A DNA stretch of 45,942 nt from Phycisphaerales bacterium UBA1910 (GCA_002337545.1 DDGE01000047.1:129103-175044); one strand, 5' to 3'; positions 27,470 through 36,306 are shown, numbered from the stretch's first letter. Numbers and translations are program-made. Notes: generated from the letters alone by a model not told the origin.

Positions 27470-28192
27470 ATGTCCACAGAAACCGTTGGCGCAGAGTTCT
27501 ACGACGCCGAGGGAGGGCTCCCAGAGTCACTCCCCGAGTCTCCGTTCCCCATCTTCAAATCCTGGTTCGACAAGGCCTGGCAAGAACGGAAAACCCCCAA
27601 CACCAACGCCATGACCCTGAGCACCCTCCACCCGGACGGCTACCCGGATGCCAGAATCGTGCTCTGCAAAGCCATCGAGGTCGACCCAGGCAACATCCTC
27701 TTCTACACCAACTACAACGGCGCCAAGGGCCAACAGATCGACAAGCACCCCTTCGCCAGCGCCGTATTCCACTGGGACCACGACGAACGCCAGGTCCGAA
27801 TCCGAGGCCCGATCACGCACGCGAGCGAAGAAGAATCAAACGCCTACTTCGCCTCCCGCCGCCTCGAGTCCCGCCTCGGCGCATGGGTGAGCGACCAATC
27901 CCAGCCCATCGAATCACGCGAAGCCCTCCTCGAGAAAGTCAGCGAGGTCATGGACAAACTCGGCCTCTCGCCCGCGGACCTCATGGGTGAGCGCGAGGTC
28001 GAAATCCCACGCCCCCCCCACTGGGGCGGCTTCCGCATCCACGCCCAATCCGTCGAACTCTGGAACGGCGGCGTGGGTCGCATCCATGATCGAGCGCGAT
28101 GGGAACGAGTGTTGACCCGCAACGATTCGATCCAGCGCGGAGCGGACGCATACACCCCAGCAACATGGTGTGCCACCAGACTCCAGCCATGA
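27470..28192 (+). CDS. pdxH: Pyridoxamine 5'-phosphate oxidase PdxH
   Basis: FMN enzyme making pyridoxal 5'-phosphate. The 240 residues contain TLHPDGYPDARIVLCKAI, NILFYTNYNGAKGQQI, ASAVFHWDHDERQVRI, and the C-terminal WGGFRIHAQSVELWNGGVGRIHDR, close to the RPxxWGGY...RLHDR signature. Length is a little above the usual 210-220 because of an N-terminal extension and a poorly conserved C-terminal tail. ATG 27470 follows GGAGG by about 15 bases; the frame is open to 27425. No other vitamin B6 gene is present. The 434-base gap downstream is described separately. Confidence 0.9.
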   Translation: MSTETVGAEFYDAEGGLPESLPESPFPIFKSWFDKAWQERKTPNTNAMTLSTLHPDGYPDARIVLCKAIEVDPGNILFYTNYNGAKGQQIDKHPFASAVFHWDHDERQVRIRGPITHASEEESNAYFASRRLESRLGAWVSDQSQPIESREALLEKVSEVMDKLGLSPADLMGEREVEIPRPPHWGGFRIHAQSVELWNGGVGRIHDRARWERVLTRNDSIQRGADAYTPATWCATRLQP

Positions 28193-28298
28193 TGTGGATG
28201 GATCGCGTCATTTCGCCCGGAAAATCGCGATATCACGCATCCGCTCTTGCAAAGTGCCCGAAAATGTCGAAGATAAAACCATCGCGGGAACGCGAACG

Positions 28299-28463
28299 AT
28301 GAAGACGAGCGTGAAAACCACGCACGAACACATCGAAACGCACCGCGACGAGCGTCAACGAAAGTTGACGAGCGTTGAGCCCCGAGCGACGGCGCGGGGA
28401 AAGAAACTCCGGCGGCGGCAATACACCGCGACGGCTGGGCTGGCATTTTCTTCAAGGAGGTGA
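28299..28463 (+). CDS. Possible small basic protein
   Basis: A 54-residue frame, rich in Arg, Lys, His and Thr (for example RGKKLRRRQYTATAGLAFSSRR), whose TGA stop overlaps the perfect Shine-Dalgarno at 28454-28463. It has no clear ribosome site of its own and no relative that I recognise, so it may be chance. It is listed because it is the only reading frame of note in the pdxH downstream gap. Confidence 0.15.
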   Translation: MKTSVKTTHEHIETHRDERQRKLTSVEPRATARGKKLRRRQYTATAGLAFSSRR

Positions 28464-28506
28464 TTCAGTGACTAAGTATGACTGTATGAAGGGGTTGCGC
28501 CCGTAA
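28454..28506 (+). promoter_or_regulatory. Perfect Shine-Dalgarno with 12-codon reading frame
   Basis: AAGGAGGTGA at 28454-28463 complements the 16S rRNA end completely; GTG 28468 follows at 4 bases and opens a 12-codon frame (MTKYDCMKGLRP) ending at 28506. Its end runs into the left arm of the stem at 28492-28501. A leader peptide or ribosome-standby site is possible; no gene follows it on this strand. Confidence 0.35.
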
Positions 28507-28606
28507 GAGCGGCGGCTCGACGGTGTTGCCGTTGGCGCAACTCGCAATACGAAACCGATGCATCTGCATCCTACGGCTGCCTCCAAACACTGGAGGCAGC
28601 TTTTTT
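28468..28606 (+). ncRNA. Candidate structured small RNA
   Basis: Predicted by eye. Arms 28492-28501 and 28534-28543 pair over ten positions with one G-U, closing a three-way junction with hairpins 28507-28518 (GAGC-GGCG-GCTC) and 28520-28532 (ACGG-TGTTG-CCGT). A further hairpin at 28558-28571 (GATGCA..TGCATC) and the terminator complete it. No known RNA family was recognised; it does not fit tRNA, tmRNA, SRP RNA, 6S or a hammerhead. It may be a stand-alone RNA or a long 3' leader of pdxH mRNA. There is no coding gene downstream on the same strand for a riboswitch to control. Confidence 0.35.
28576..28606 (+). terminator. Intrinsic terminator
   Basis: GCTGCCTCC AAACACT GGAGGCAGC followed by six T: a 9-bp perfect stem ending rightward transcription before the convergent gene. 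Confidence 0.88.
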
Positions 28607-28626
28607 ACGCGCCAATCACACAACCA

Positions 28627-30459
28627 TCACAAACCGATCTTCGTTCGCACACGCTGCGCATCCGCGTTGCGACCCGCACGACGATAAGCATCCGAGAGCA
28701 TCTTGTGGACTTTGTAGTAGTTGGACTGAACCGCGAACTGACTGCTCATGTCACCGGGCTGTTTCACACGCCGCGACGCACTCTCAAGAACAGGAATGAT
28801 CTGATCGGCCTTCCCCTGCTCACTCAGCATCTGCGACATCATCGAAAGCGCAGAAACAGCCATAGGCCCATCATTGATGAACTGGTTCACGACATCGTTG
28901 TACGCGAGCCAAGCATACTCAAGATTCTCATTCTCCGCCCACAACACGCCCTGCTCAAAGCGAACCGCCGAAGCGAGATCCGGACGCTTGCGGAACTGAC
29001 CGAACGCCCACTCCCACATCTCATGCCGACGCGCAGCGTCATCCTGAGTTGAAATCAACTGAGCAAGAAAGTCGAAAGCGAAATCCTGATGCTGACGACC
29101 CGCAAGCTGCATCACGGCACGAGACCAGACATCCATCTGCTTCTCGTCCATCTCACCCGATGATGCGAGATCCACTACCCGATCCCACGCCCGCGGCACA
29201 CCCGCACACTGGCTCAACGACGCCTTGAGCAGATCGAGCCGGTCCTCAACACTGTTGGATCTTGGCTTGCGGAGATTGCCACGATCATCCAGCTCAACAG
29301 ACTCATCCAGCCCCCAGTGCCCCTCATTCATCCGAGCGACCGCGTGACCCGCAGCAAGCGACGCCAGAACCTGATCATTGGTGCTGCTCATCGCATCGCC
29401 AAGAATCCCAACGCGCCCGTCAGAGACCCGCTGCCGTGTCTGCGGGTTATAAATATTCCCACGCAGATCCTGATACGCCTCATACCGACCCGCATCAAAG
29501 TTCCACGCCGCCCGGCGCCCACGCTTCTCAACATACCCAACCCACGCGTGCGCCACATCTGCACCACGCGCAGTCACATAGGCCGAAGGAAGCCCGCACG
29601 CCTTCGCAACGCTCATCGCGTAGTACGCCTGATCCGCACATACCCCGCCATACTGATTGATCTTCTGGATGTTGTACTCGCCCGGCTCACTCGTTACTCG
29701 CTTCGGACGGTTCTGCTGAAAATGAAGCGAATCGTACTCGATCTCAAAGAAGCGATTGTCGATCGCCGGGTTCGTACGGAATCGATTCAACGCCCATTGC
29801 ATCTGCTCAGGTGTTTCAGTTGTATCCACAACATAGACCAACGCCAACGCCGGCAGCGCGTTGGGATGAATCGTCAACACGCCCGCATTGGATACGAAGT
29901 AATCAAAGATCGAGACCGGATCAACGCTCACGGGATTGTGCTCGTTGATCCGAATCGTGAACGCCTTACCCTCCTGCGCATCATGCACAACGCACAACGC
30001 GGCAGCAAGCGCTGGGAACTCATCAACCTGATCCGGACGCTCCTCGATGAGTCTCGACGCAAGCGCGATCACGCCCCGAGCATCATCCTTCTCATGAACA
30101 AGCAAGCCGAGCTCATCCATGAACTCCGGGTGCACGCGAAACTGCTCAATCGCCTGCCCATAATCTTCTGGCCGAGCACGAAACACAAGCTCAAAGATCC
30201 CCATCGCCGCTTCACATCGAACCATCGCTTCGCTCTGACGCACACCGGCACGAGACACAACCGTATCCGCAAAGCTCGCAAGCTCCCCCATGCGGCTCTC
30301 GATCACCTTCCGGCTCGCTTCACCCTCCTCGAAGCTCATCAACGCGTCAACGCGATCATGAACCTGCGTCACAAACGATTCCCGTTGCGCCAGAGCATGC
30401 GTCGCAAACAGCATCATCGCCAGCAGCGACATCAGGACCAATCGTGTCATTCGAATCAT
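28627..30459 (-). CDS. Exported transglutaminase-like protein with helical repeats
   Basis: A 610-residue exported protein (signal peptide MTRLVLMSLLAMMLFATHALAQ). The central part, about 260-325, has the transglutaminase-like triad: Cys274 in GGVCADQAYY, His304 in DVAHAWVGY and Asp322 in NFDAGRY. Flanking regions are mainly helical, with TPR-like spacing near the C-terminus (YKVHKMLSDAYRRAGRNADAQRV). Family members include proteases and crosslinking enzymes, so a periplasmic peptidase or amidase is possible. ATG 30459 has GGAG about 12 bases upstream. No operon partner. Confidence 0.72.
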   Translation of the reverse strand: MIRMTRLVLMSLLAMMLFATHALAQRESFVTQVHDRVDALMSFEEGEASRKVIESRMGELASFADTVVSRAGVRQSEAMVRCEAAMGIFELVFRARPEDYGQAIEQFRVHPEFMDELGLLVHEKDDARGVIALASRLIEERPDQVDEFPALAAALCVVHDAQEGKAFTIRINEHNPVSVDPVSIFDYFVSNAGVLTIHPNALPALALVYVVDTTETPEQMQWALNRFRTNPAIDNRFFEIEYDSLHFQQNRPKRVTSEPGEYNIQKINQYGGVCADQAYYAMSVAKACGLPSAYVTARGADVAHAWVGYVEKRGRRAAWNFDAGRYEAYQDLRGNIYNPQTRQRVSDGRVGILGDAMSSTNDQVLASLAAGHAVARMNEGHWGLDESVELDDRGNLRKPRSNSVEDRLDLLKASLSQCAGVPRAWDRVVDLASSGEMDEKQMDVWSRAVMQLAGRQHQDFAFDFLAQLISTQDDAARRHEMWEWAFGQFRKRPDLASAVRFEQGVLWAENENLEYAWLAYNDVVNQFINDGPMAVSALSMMSQMLSEQGKADQIIPVLESASRRVKQPGDMSSQFAVQSNYYKVHKMLSDAYRRAGRNADAQRVRTKIGL

Positions 30460-30544
30460 CTAAACATCTCCGTTTCAGTTCAATCAGATCCTAACCCGAT
30501 CCGCATCGCGTGTGAACCGGTTGCGGCACAAGATCTCAGCACAC

Positions 30545-30576
30545 AAAAAACCGGCCCCGGGAATCCCGAGGCCGGT
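30545..30576 (-). terminator. Intrinsic terminator of the pyrophosphatase gene
   Basis: A long stem (ACCGGCC ... GGCCGGT with one internal mismatch) followed on the minus strand by six T, 26 bases beyond the hppA stop. Confidence 0.88.
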
Positions 30577-30601
30577 CGAAAATCACAATCTCAAGCCGGG
30601 A

Positions 30602-33310
30602 TCAGAACCCGAGGACGCCGCCGAGGATATCGCCGTACGCGACGATCAGCCCAGCGAACACGACCGAGACGATCGAGATCAGCTTGATGAGAATGTTGAG
30701 CGCCGGGCCCGAGGTGTCCTTAAACGGGTCACCAACGGTGTCACCGACAACGGTCGCCTTGTGGTCGTCGCTGCCCTTGCCGTAGACGATCTCGTCGCCA
30801 TGGCCGGCTGCGACGGCTTCCTGCGCACGAGCCATGATCGCATCGCGAACGGTCGCGGGGATCTTGGACGAGTTGCCCGTACCGGCAACCATCTCGTCCG
30901 CCGTGGTCGCACCGTACGACTCGAGGAGCTTCTTGGCGTTGTCCCAGGCACCACCGGCGTTGGCCATGAAGACCGCCAGGGCGAAGCCCGAGGTCAGACC
31001 ACCCACCAGCAGACCCATCACGCCGGGGACCGACAGGGTCAGGCCGACCGCGATGGGAACCAGAATCGCCAGAAGCGATGGGATGACCATCTCCTTCTGT
31101 GCACCGGTCGTCGAAATCGCAACACAGTTGGCGTAGTCGGGGTAGTGGTGACCGTCGAGGTCCACACCCTTCATGGGCCAGTTGTCCGGATCAGCAACTT
31201 CTTCTTCGCTCATGCCCTGGTTCCGAAGTGCCTGTCGGATGAACCCGAACTGGCGTCGGCACTCGCCCATCATGGCGTAGGCCGCACGACCCACAGCGTT
31301 CATGGTCAGAGCACAGAAGAGGAACGCAAGGAGCACACCGATGAACACGCCGCCGAGCAGCTTCGGGTTCGCCAGCGTGACGTTGTAGAAGCTGAGCACA
31401 TCCTTGATCATGCCACGCTCAGACGATGCGAGCGTCGCGGTCCAGCCGGCCCCGCCGATCTCGTAACGAGCATCGTGATCGCCCGTCAGAGGGAACACGT
31501 CGTGCTTGGCGATGTCGCTGATCTTGTCGCCGTGCCGCCCGCTGTCCAGGGTCACATCGAGCAGCATGCCGCCGTCGACATTGGCGGTCTCGCCCTCGCC
31601 GGTGACGACCGCGAACTTGTTGTAGCCCTGGTAGATCGCGTACCCCATCGGGGCATCGACCGGAGCATTGACGACCTCAGCCGACTTCTGCTCGAAAGCT
31701 TCCGCCTGCGTCGTGATCTGGGTCTGGACGATCTGGATGTACGCCGCGAACAGCGCCATGGCCGTCAACGCCGCCGAACCGATCGCGAAGCCCTTACCGG
31801 TCGCCGCAGTGGTGTTACCCAGCGAGTCGAGCATGTCGGTACGCTCACGAACGATCGGGGGCTGCCCGGTCATCTCGGCGTTACCGCCCGCGTTGTCAGC
31901 GATCGGGCCGTACGCATCGGTCGCCAGAGTAATACCTAGCGTGCTGAGCATACCCACGGCCGCGATACCCACGCCGTAGAGACCCATCAGGAACGATTCG
32001 GTACCACCGGCAAAGCCGAAGGCCGCGATAATGGCAATAACGACGGTCAGCAGCGACGCCCATGTGGACTTCATGCCTTCCGCGATACCCGCGATGATCA
32101 CGGTCGCCGGGCCGGTCAGTGCCTGCTCAGCGATGCGTCGTGTCGGCGCGTGCTCGTAGCTGGTGTAGTACTCGGTCGCGTGTGCGATCACGAGGCCCGA
32201 AATCAGACCGGAAACAATCGAGAGCCCAAGACGCCACCAGGTGGTGATCCCTTGGAGTTCGGTCGCGTCCTTAAGGATGTACCACAGGAGCCCGAACGAG
32301 CCGAGGATGATCAGCGCCGAAGCAACATAGACACCCTTGTGCAGGCCCTTGAGCAGCTGCGCGAAGGACGCGTTTTCCTTGGCCTTGACGGTGAAGACAC
32401 CGAGGATCGAGCAGAAAATGCCCAGACCCGCCAGAGCCATCGGGGTGACGGCGAGCTTGAGCCCGAAAGCACCCGCTTCAACACCGTTGGCGAGGGTCAT
32501 CGCGGCCGCGGCACCCAGTGCCATGGTCGCCAGGATCGAGCCGTAGTACGACTCGTAGAGGTCGGCACCCATACCCGCAACATCACCAACATTGTCACCG
32601 ACATTGTCGGCGATGGTCGCGGGGTTACGCGCGTCGTCTTCAGGGATACCGGCTTCGACCTTACCAACAAGGTCGGCACCAACATCGGCGGCCTTGGTGT
32701 AGATACCACCGCCGACGCGTGCGAACAGCGCCTGCGTCGATGCACCCATGCCGAAGCTCAGCATGATGGTCGTGATCTCAGTGATCCCCCCGCCAACCAG
32801 ATCGAACTGGTTGAAGATGAAGAACCACGCCGAGATATCGATGAGCGCAAAGCCCACAACATTGAGGCCCATGACCGCACCGGAACGGAACGCAACAGTG
32901 AGGCCCTCGTTGAGCGACTGCTTGGCCGCCCAAGTGGTCCGTGCCGAAGCGTTGGTTGCCATCTTCATGCCGAACCAGCCACACAGACCGGAGAACAAAC
33001 CCGCGATCGGTACACCGATCATGGTGAAGGCCGACTGCAGGTTCATGGCGTACATGATGCCGAGGAAGACGATCAGCAGAACGAAGACGCCCGCGACCAC
33101 CTTGTACTGGCGAGTGAGGTACGCCATCGCACCATCACGGACCGCCTGAGCGATCTCGATCATGTTCTCGTCACCCTCGGACTTCTTCATGACCGACATC
33201 TGGAACATCTTGGCCATGATCAGGGCAAGGATGCCGCCGATCGGTGCAAGGAAGTACGCCGGTGACACATCAGACATCGATGCGAGCGTGGGCATGAGTT
33301 GCATACTCAT
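30602..33310 (-). CDS. hppA: Membrane-bound ion-pumping pyrophosphatase
   Basis: Hydrolyses pyrophosphate and pumps H+ or Na+ across the membrane. The 902-residue protein has GGGIYTKAADVGADLVGKVE, PEDDARNPATIADNVGDNVG, and GNTTAATGKGFAIGSAAL at about 497. In that last motif Ala and Gly sit where the K+-independent group has Lys and Thr, so it belongs to the K+-dependent group; Na+ or H+ specificity cannot be read with confidence. Residues about 527-640 form a polar insert between membrane helices that is not in typical enzymes of 660-800 residues. ATG 33310 follows an AGAGG. Single-gene transcript with its own terminator. Confidence 0.93.
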   Translation of the reverse strand: MSMQLMPTLASMSDVSPAYFLAPIGGILALIMAKMFQMSVMKKSEGDENMIEIAQAVRDGAMAYLTRQYKVVAGVFVLLIVFLGIMYAMNLQSAFTMIGVPIAGLFSGLCGWFGMKMATNASARTTWAAKQSLNEGLTVAFRSGAVMGLNVVGFALIDISAWFFIFNQFDLVGGGITEITTIMLSFGMGASTQALFARVGGGIYTKAADVGADLVGKVEAGIPEDDARNPATIADNVGDNVGDVAGMGADLYESYYGSILATMALGAAAAMTLANGVEAGAFGLKLAVTPMALAGLGIFCSILGVFTVKAKENASFAQLLKGLHKGVYVASALIILGSFGLLWYILKDATELQGITTWWRLGLSIVSGLISGLVIAHATEYYTSYEHAPTRRIAEQALTGPATVIIAGIAEGMKSTWASLLTVVIAIIAAFGFAGGTESFLMGLYGVGIAAVGMLSTLGITLATDAYGPIADNAGGNAEMTGQPPIVRERTDMLDSLGNTTAATGKGFAIGSAALTAMALFAAYIQIVQTQITTQAEAFEQKSAEVVNAPVDAPMGYAIYQGYNKFAVVTGEGETANVDGGMLLDVTLDSGRHGDKISDIAKHDVFPLTGDHDARYEIGGAGWTATLASSERGMIKDVLSFYNVTLANPKLLGGVFIGVLLAFLFCALTMNAVGRAAYAMMGECRRQFGFIRQALRNQGMSEEEVADPDNWPMKGVDLDGHHYPDYANCVAISTTGAQKEMVIPSLLAILVPIAVGLTLSVPGVMGLLVGGLTSGFALAVFMANAGGAWDNAKKLLESYGATTADEMVAGTGNSSKIPATVRDAIMARAQEAVAAGHGDEIVYGKGSDDHKATVVGDTVGDPFKDTSGPALNILIKLISIVSVVFAGLIVAYGDILGGVLGF

Positions 33311-33622
33311 CGTGTTTAACCTCTACTGATGCTGCATCATCAAAGCAGCGTGTGTTTTACGGATTCTGAACCGAGGATCAGCCCCACGATCGATCGGCTG
33401 TGAACCCGCCACTGCATTCCGCAGCGTGAACTCTCTTGGACACCCGGGGCAAGGGGTGCGTGCGTGAAAAAGGATTCAATACCACCCTCGAAAGGGCTGC
33501 AACTATAGTTCGGCATACTGGACAGAATCCGATGAAACAAGAATGAAAGGGCTTTCTTGAACACAGACTCCAGTCCACTCCCAGCCCCACTACGAGCTCG
33601 GGATCCAGACAATCAGCAGGAC
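33311..33622 (-). other. Intergenic region upstream of hppA
   Basis: About 310 bases without a gene between hppA and the rpsU terminator. It must carry the hppA promoter; a TATAGT-like -10 occurs on the minus strand near 33502-33507 but has no convincing -35. Short frames here show no recognisable protein. I see no other structure. Confidence 0.4.
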
Positions 33623-33647
33623 AAAAAAACCCACCAGGATGGTGGGT
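33623..33647 (-). terminator. Intrinsic terminator of rpsU
   Basis: ACCCACC-loop-GGTGGGT with a seven-T run on the minus strand, 24 bases after the rpsU stop. Confidence 0.88.
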
Positions 33648-33671
33648 CATCAACAGTCAGACAGTGCAGCG

Positions 33672-33848
33672 TTATGGACGCCGAGGCGCGGCTTTACGCT
33701 TCAGGCGGTTCTTGCGCTCAGAAGGCTTCTCGTAGTATTCCTTCTTGCGGATGTCCTTGGTCAGACCTTCCTTCTCGCAGAGTTTCTTGAAACGGCGCAT
33801 GAGCTGCTCCGCGCTCTCGTTGCCGCGAGATTTGATCCGAATCGCCAT
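33672..33848 (-). CDS. rpsU: Ribosomal protein bS21
   Basis: A 58-residue small-subunit protein. MAIRIKSRGNESAEQLMRRF then FKKLCEKEGLTKDIRKKEYYEKPSERKNRLKRKAA is a full bS21 including the arginine/lysine-rich tail. The ATG at 33848 is decided by AAAGGAGAG just upstream; the frame is open to 33899. Monocistronic with its own terminator. bS21 helps 16S rRNA contact mRNA during initiation. Confidence 0.95.
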   Translation of the reverse strand: MAIRIKSRGNESAEQLMRRFKKLCEKEGLTKDIRKKEYYEKPSERKNRLKRKAAPRRP

Positions 33849-34021
33849 GAGCTCTCCTTTGAGCGTTTGGGTCGTACAGGGGACATCGATACCGCCCACA
33901 CAGCGTGGGTCGGGTTGCGATTCAAGGCGCGAATCACCACAAGGTCAAGTCACAACGAGAATTGTCGATGCTCACCCAAAAACATGGCCGCAACAACCCC
34001 CAGAGGCCGATAATCAAGCCC

Positions 34022-34447
34022 ATGCGGCATCTCAAACGGCTCACAATCATCGCGCTCCCAATCACATTCCTGCTGCTCACCAGCGCCTGCGAAACCGTAC
34101 CCGCGGTCAGAGAGACCCGCGCATGGCACGGCGAAACCCCAATTTATGCCACATACCGGTTCGGCAAGCTCAACGCCGAACTCCCCCCGGGATACGCCAT
34201 CGAAACGGTAAACGCCGCAACCCGCGCCATGCTCCATCGCCAGGGACACATCATCGAGGAATACGCAGTATCCCCATCCGACGGGCGGATCGTCGCGCTC
34301 TCCAACGGCTCAAGCTCATACGAAAAAATCAAGGTCACTACCCGATACGAAGGCGGCGGCGTCCTCATGCAGGTCAACATCGACCCCGCAACGGAAAACC
34401 GCACACGCGCCGTCTTCGAATCAATAGTTCAGACGCTCGGGATCTGA
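34022..34447 (+). CDS. Putative lipoprotein
   Basis: A 141-residue protein of no recognised family. It starts with a lipoprotein signal (MRHLKRLTIIALPITFLLLTSAC) with the lipobox LTSAC, Cys23 being the likely lipidated residue. The remainder reads as a small alpha/beta domain: TYRFGKLNAELPPGYAIETVNAATRAM, then VTTRYEGGGVLMQVNIDPATEN. This pattern resembles DUF3568-type lipoproteins, but I am not certain. ATG 34022 is the only start that leaves a proper signal sequence. Its stop abuts the stop of the convergent trpF. Confidence 0.65.
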   Translation: MRHLKRLTIIALPITFLLLTSACETVPAVRETRAWHGETPIYATYRFGKLNAELPPGYAIETVNAATRAMLHRQGHIIEEYAVSPSDGRIVALSNGSSSYEKIKVTTRYEGGGVLMQVNIDPATENRTRAVFESIVQTLGI

Positions 34448-35086
34448 TCAGGCACCGTCGGCAGCACGAACAGCCGCACACAACTTCGCGATCTTCTCCG
34501 CGTTCTTCTTGCCCGGCTCGTCCTCAACCCCCGTCGACACATCCACCCCATACGGGCGGAGCGTCTCGATCACACGCGTCACATTCTCAGGATCAATCCC
34601 CCCCGCGATGATGATCGGCTTGGCGTAGTTCTCGATGTGCGACCGAAGATTCGACCAATCGAACGCCCTCCCCTCTCCACCATCAGAACCATCGATCAAC
34701 AACGCATCAACCTCTTCGACCTTGCCCCACCGGGTCAACTGCGAGTTAATCGTCGCGTCCTCATACTTGAACGCCTTGATCACGCCCGGCCCGCACTGAC
34801 GCACAACATCAACGGGCTCCTTCCCGTGCAGTTGCATCGAATGCGCAGGGCACATCTGCTCAAGATCACAGAACGCGTCCACATCAAGATCACGAACAAC
34901 ACCCACCGTGCTCACGAACGGAGGGAGCGAGAACATAATCCCCGCGGCCTGCTCCGGCTCGATGAACCGCGGAGTGCCCGCGACAAAGATAAAACCAATC
35001 GCGTCAGCGCCCGCATCAACCGCGTACATCGCATCGTCATAACTCGTGATCCCGCAGACTTTGACTCGCGTGCGATGGCTGCTCAT
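34448..35086 (-). CDS. trpF: Phosphoribosylanthranilate isomerase TrpF
   Basis: Third step of tryptophan synthesis from chorismate. The 212-residue TIM barrel starts with VKVCGITSYDDAMYAVDAGADAIGFIF, the Cys of KVCGIT being the catalytic base, and carries the catalytic Asp in LLIDGSDGGEGRAFDW plus IIAGGIDPENV and GVDVSTGVE. Length is normal. It overlaps the upstream rhomboid gene by 4 bases, so the two are coupled. No other trp gene is in the window. Confidence 0.93.
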   Translation of the reverse strand: MSSHRTRVKVCGITSYDDAMYAVDAGADAIGFIFVAGTPRFIEPEQAAGIMFSLPPFVSTVGVVRDLDVDAFCDLEQMCPAHSMQLHGKEPVDVVRQCGPGVIKAFKYEDATINSQLTRWGKVEEVDALLIDGSDGGEGRAFDWSNLRSHIENYAKPIIIAGGIDPENVTRVIETLRPYGVDVSTGVEDEPGKKNAEKIAKLCAAVRAADGA

Positions 35087-36306
35087 GTGTTCGACTCCTG
35101 CTCAGTTGACGGGGTGTGCTCGCGAAACTTCTCAAGCTCGTCACGCACAAGATTCTCAGACTCTTTGTCGATCGATTCTTCGAGCTGCGCCTCGAGCATC
35201 TCAATTGCGCCCGCAACATCCCCCTGATCCCACGCACGCGTTCTCGCGATCAGCACTCGAATGATGTGCCGCTCAGGGTCAGCCGGATAGCTCCTGAGCA
35301 ACCGCTCAAAGGCCTCCGCCGCAGTCACCCGATCCTCACGCTGATACAGCGTGTTCGCAATCTGATACTGCGCATCACGATGAAGCGTCAACGGCGCTTG
35401 CTCGTCATGACCAAACTCCTCGAGCATCCGCACATACGCATCCGCGGCCCGACCCTGCTCGCCCTGCCCCAGCAGCGAACCGATCTCCGCACGAGACCTC
35501 GCAATCTGCTCCGCCCGTGGATCAATCGGCGTCATCTCCCGCGCATCCGCACGGATACGCGACATCTGCTGATCATGGATCCGCGTCGCGTTCGCAAACT
35601 CACGCCGACGCTTCCGTTGTTTCAGAATCGCAAGCATGTCATACGGCTCATGCTTCAGGATCTTGGTCCCCAGCAGGAAGAACGCCACAGCGATCCCCAT
35701 CGCATACCCCCCAAGGTGCGCGACATTCGCGATCCCGTTCTCCGGGGTAATGAGATGACTGAACAGGTCCAGAATGATGTACAGCCCGATCAGCCACCAC
35801 GACGGGATCATGAACACCCCGATGATGAAGAAGATCACAAAGCACTTGATCCGGGTCCGCGGGAAGAGCACAAGATACGCCCCCGAAACCGCCGCAACCG
35901 CACCAGAAGCACCGATCGCCGGGTTCATCTCCACCGCCATATGCGCCAGCCCGGACATCACCGCCCCACCAAAGTAGAACAGGGTAAACCCCAGCCGCCC
36001 AAAACGATCCTCAACACTCGGGCCGAAGACAAGCAGGAAGATCATGTTCCCGAAGATATGCATGAACCCGCCATGCAGGAACGCGGATGTGATCGGCTGC
36101 CAAATCCCGAACCTGTGGTACACCTCGCCCATATACTCGAAGTCGCGACCGACGGCCCCCCAGGCATTGACCTGCTCAGCGAGGTCCGCATCCATCGCGC
36201 CGAGGATCGCCATCGCAACAAACACCCCCAGATTCAGGGCAATCAGGGCGTGCGTCACCACCGGCTTGCGACGATTCGGTCGGTCTGTGCCCAGTGGGAT
36301 CAACAC
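35083..36306 (-). CDS. Rhomboid intramembrane serine protease fused to a helical-repeat domain
   Basis: Residues 1-215 are a six- or seven-helix rhomboid: HGGFMHIFGNM (78-88), the catalytic Ser134 in GASGA, and His197 in NVAHLGGYAMG, giving an intact dyad. From about 225 to 407 there is a soluble helical region with TPR-like pairs (AADAYVRMLEEFGHDEQ, AAEAFERLLRSYPADPE, AIEMLEAQLEE). Many rhomboids lack such a tail; it may present substrates or mediate binding. Coupled to trpF downstream and divergent from the citrate synthase gene, with 159 bases between starts. Confidence 0.87.
   Translation of the reverse strand: MLIPLGTDRPNRRKPVVTHALIALNLGVFVAMAILGAMDADLAEQVNAWGAVGRDFEYMGEVYHRFGIWQPITSAFLHGGFMHIFGNMIFLLVFGPSVEDRFGRLGFTLFYFGGAVMSGLAHMAVEMNPAIGASGAVAAVSGAYLVLFPRTRIKCFVIFFIIGVFMIPSWWLIGLYIILDLFSHLITPENGIANVAHLGGYAMGIAVAFFLLGTKILKHEPYDMLAILKQRKRRREFANATRIHDQQMSRIRADAREMTPIDPRAEQIARSRAEIGSLLGQGEQGRAADAYVRMLEEFGHDEQAPLTLHRDAQYQIANTLYQREDRVTAAEAFERLLRSYPADPERHIIRVLIARTRAWDQGDVAGAIEMLEAQLEESIDKESENLVRDELEKFREHTPSTEQESNT

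Noticed and set aside
28490..28545. tRNA or tRNA-like fold.
   Set aside because: No T-arm sequence and no 3' CCA-compatible acceptor; the stem has ten pairs, not seven.
28480..28555. Hammerhead ribozyme near the three-way junction (CTGTATGA and GAAAC are present).
   Set aside because: The first box is CTGTATGA rather than CTGATGA, and twelve bases separate the stem from GAAAC, so the core cannot form.
29317..33265. Long plus-strand frames at 29317-30687, 30512-31939 and 32150-33265.
   Set aside because: All are antisense to the transglutaminase-like and pyrophosphatase genes, with compositions expected of shadow frames.
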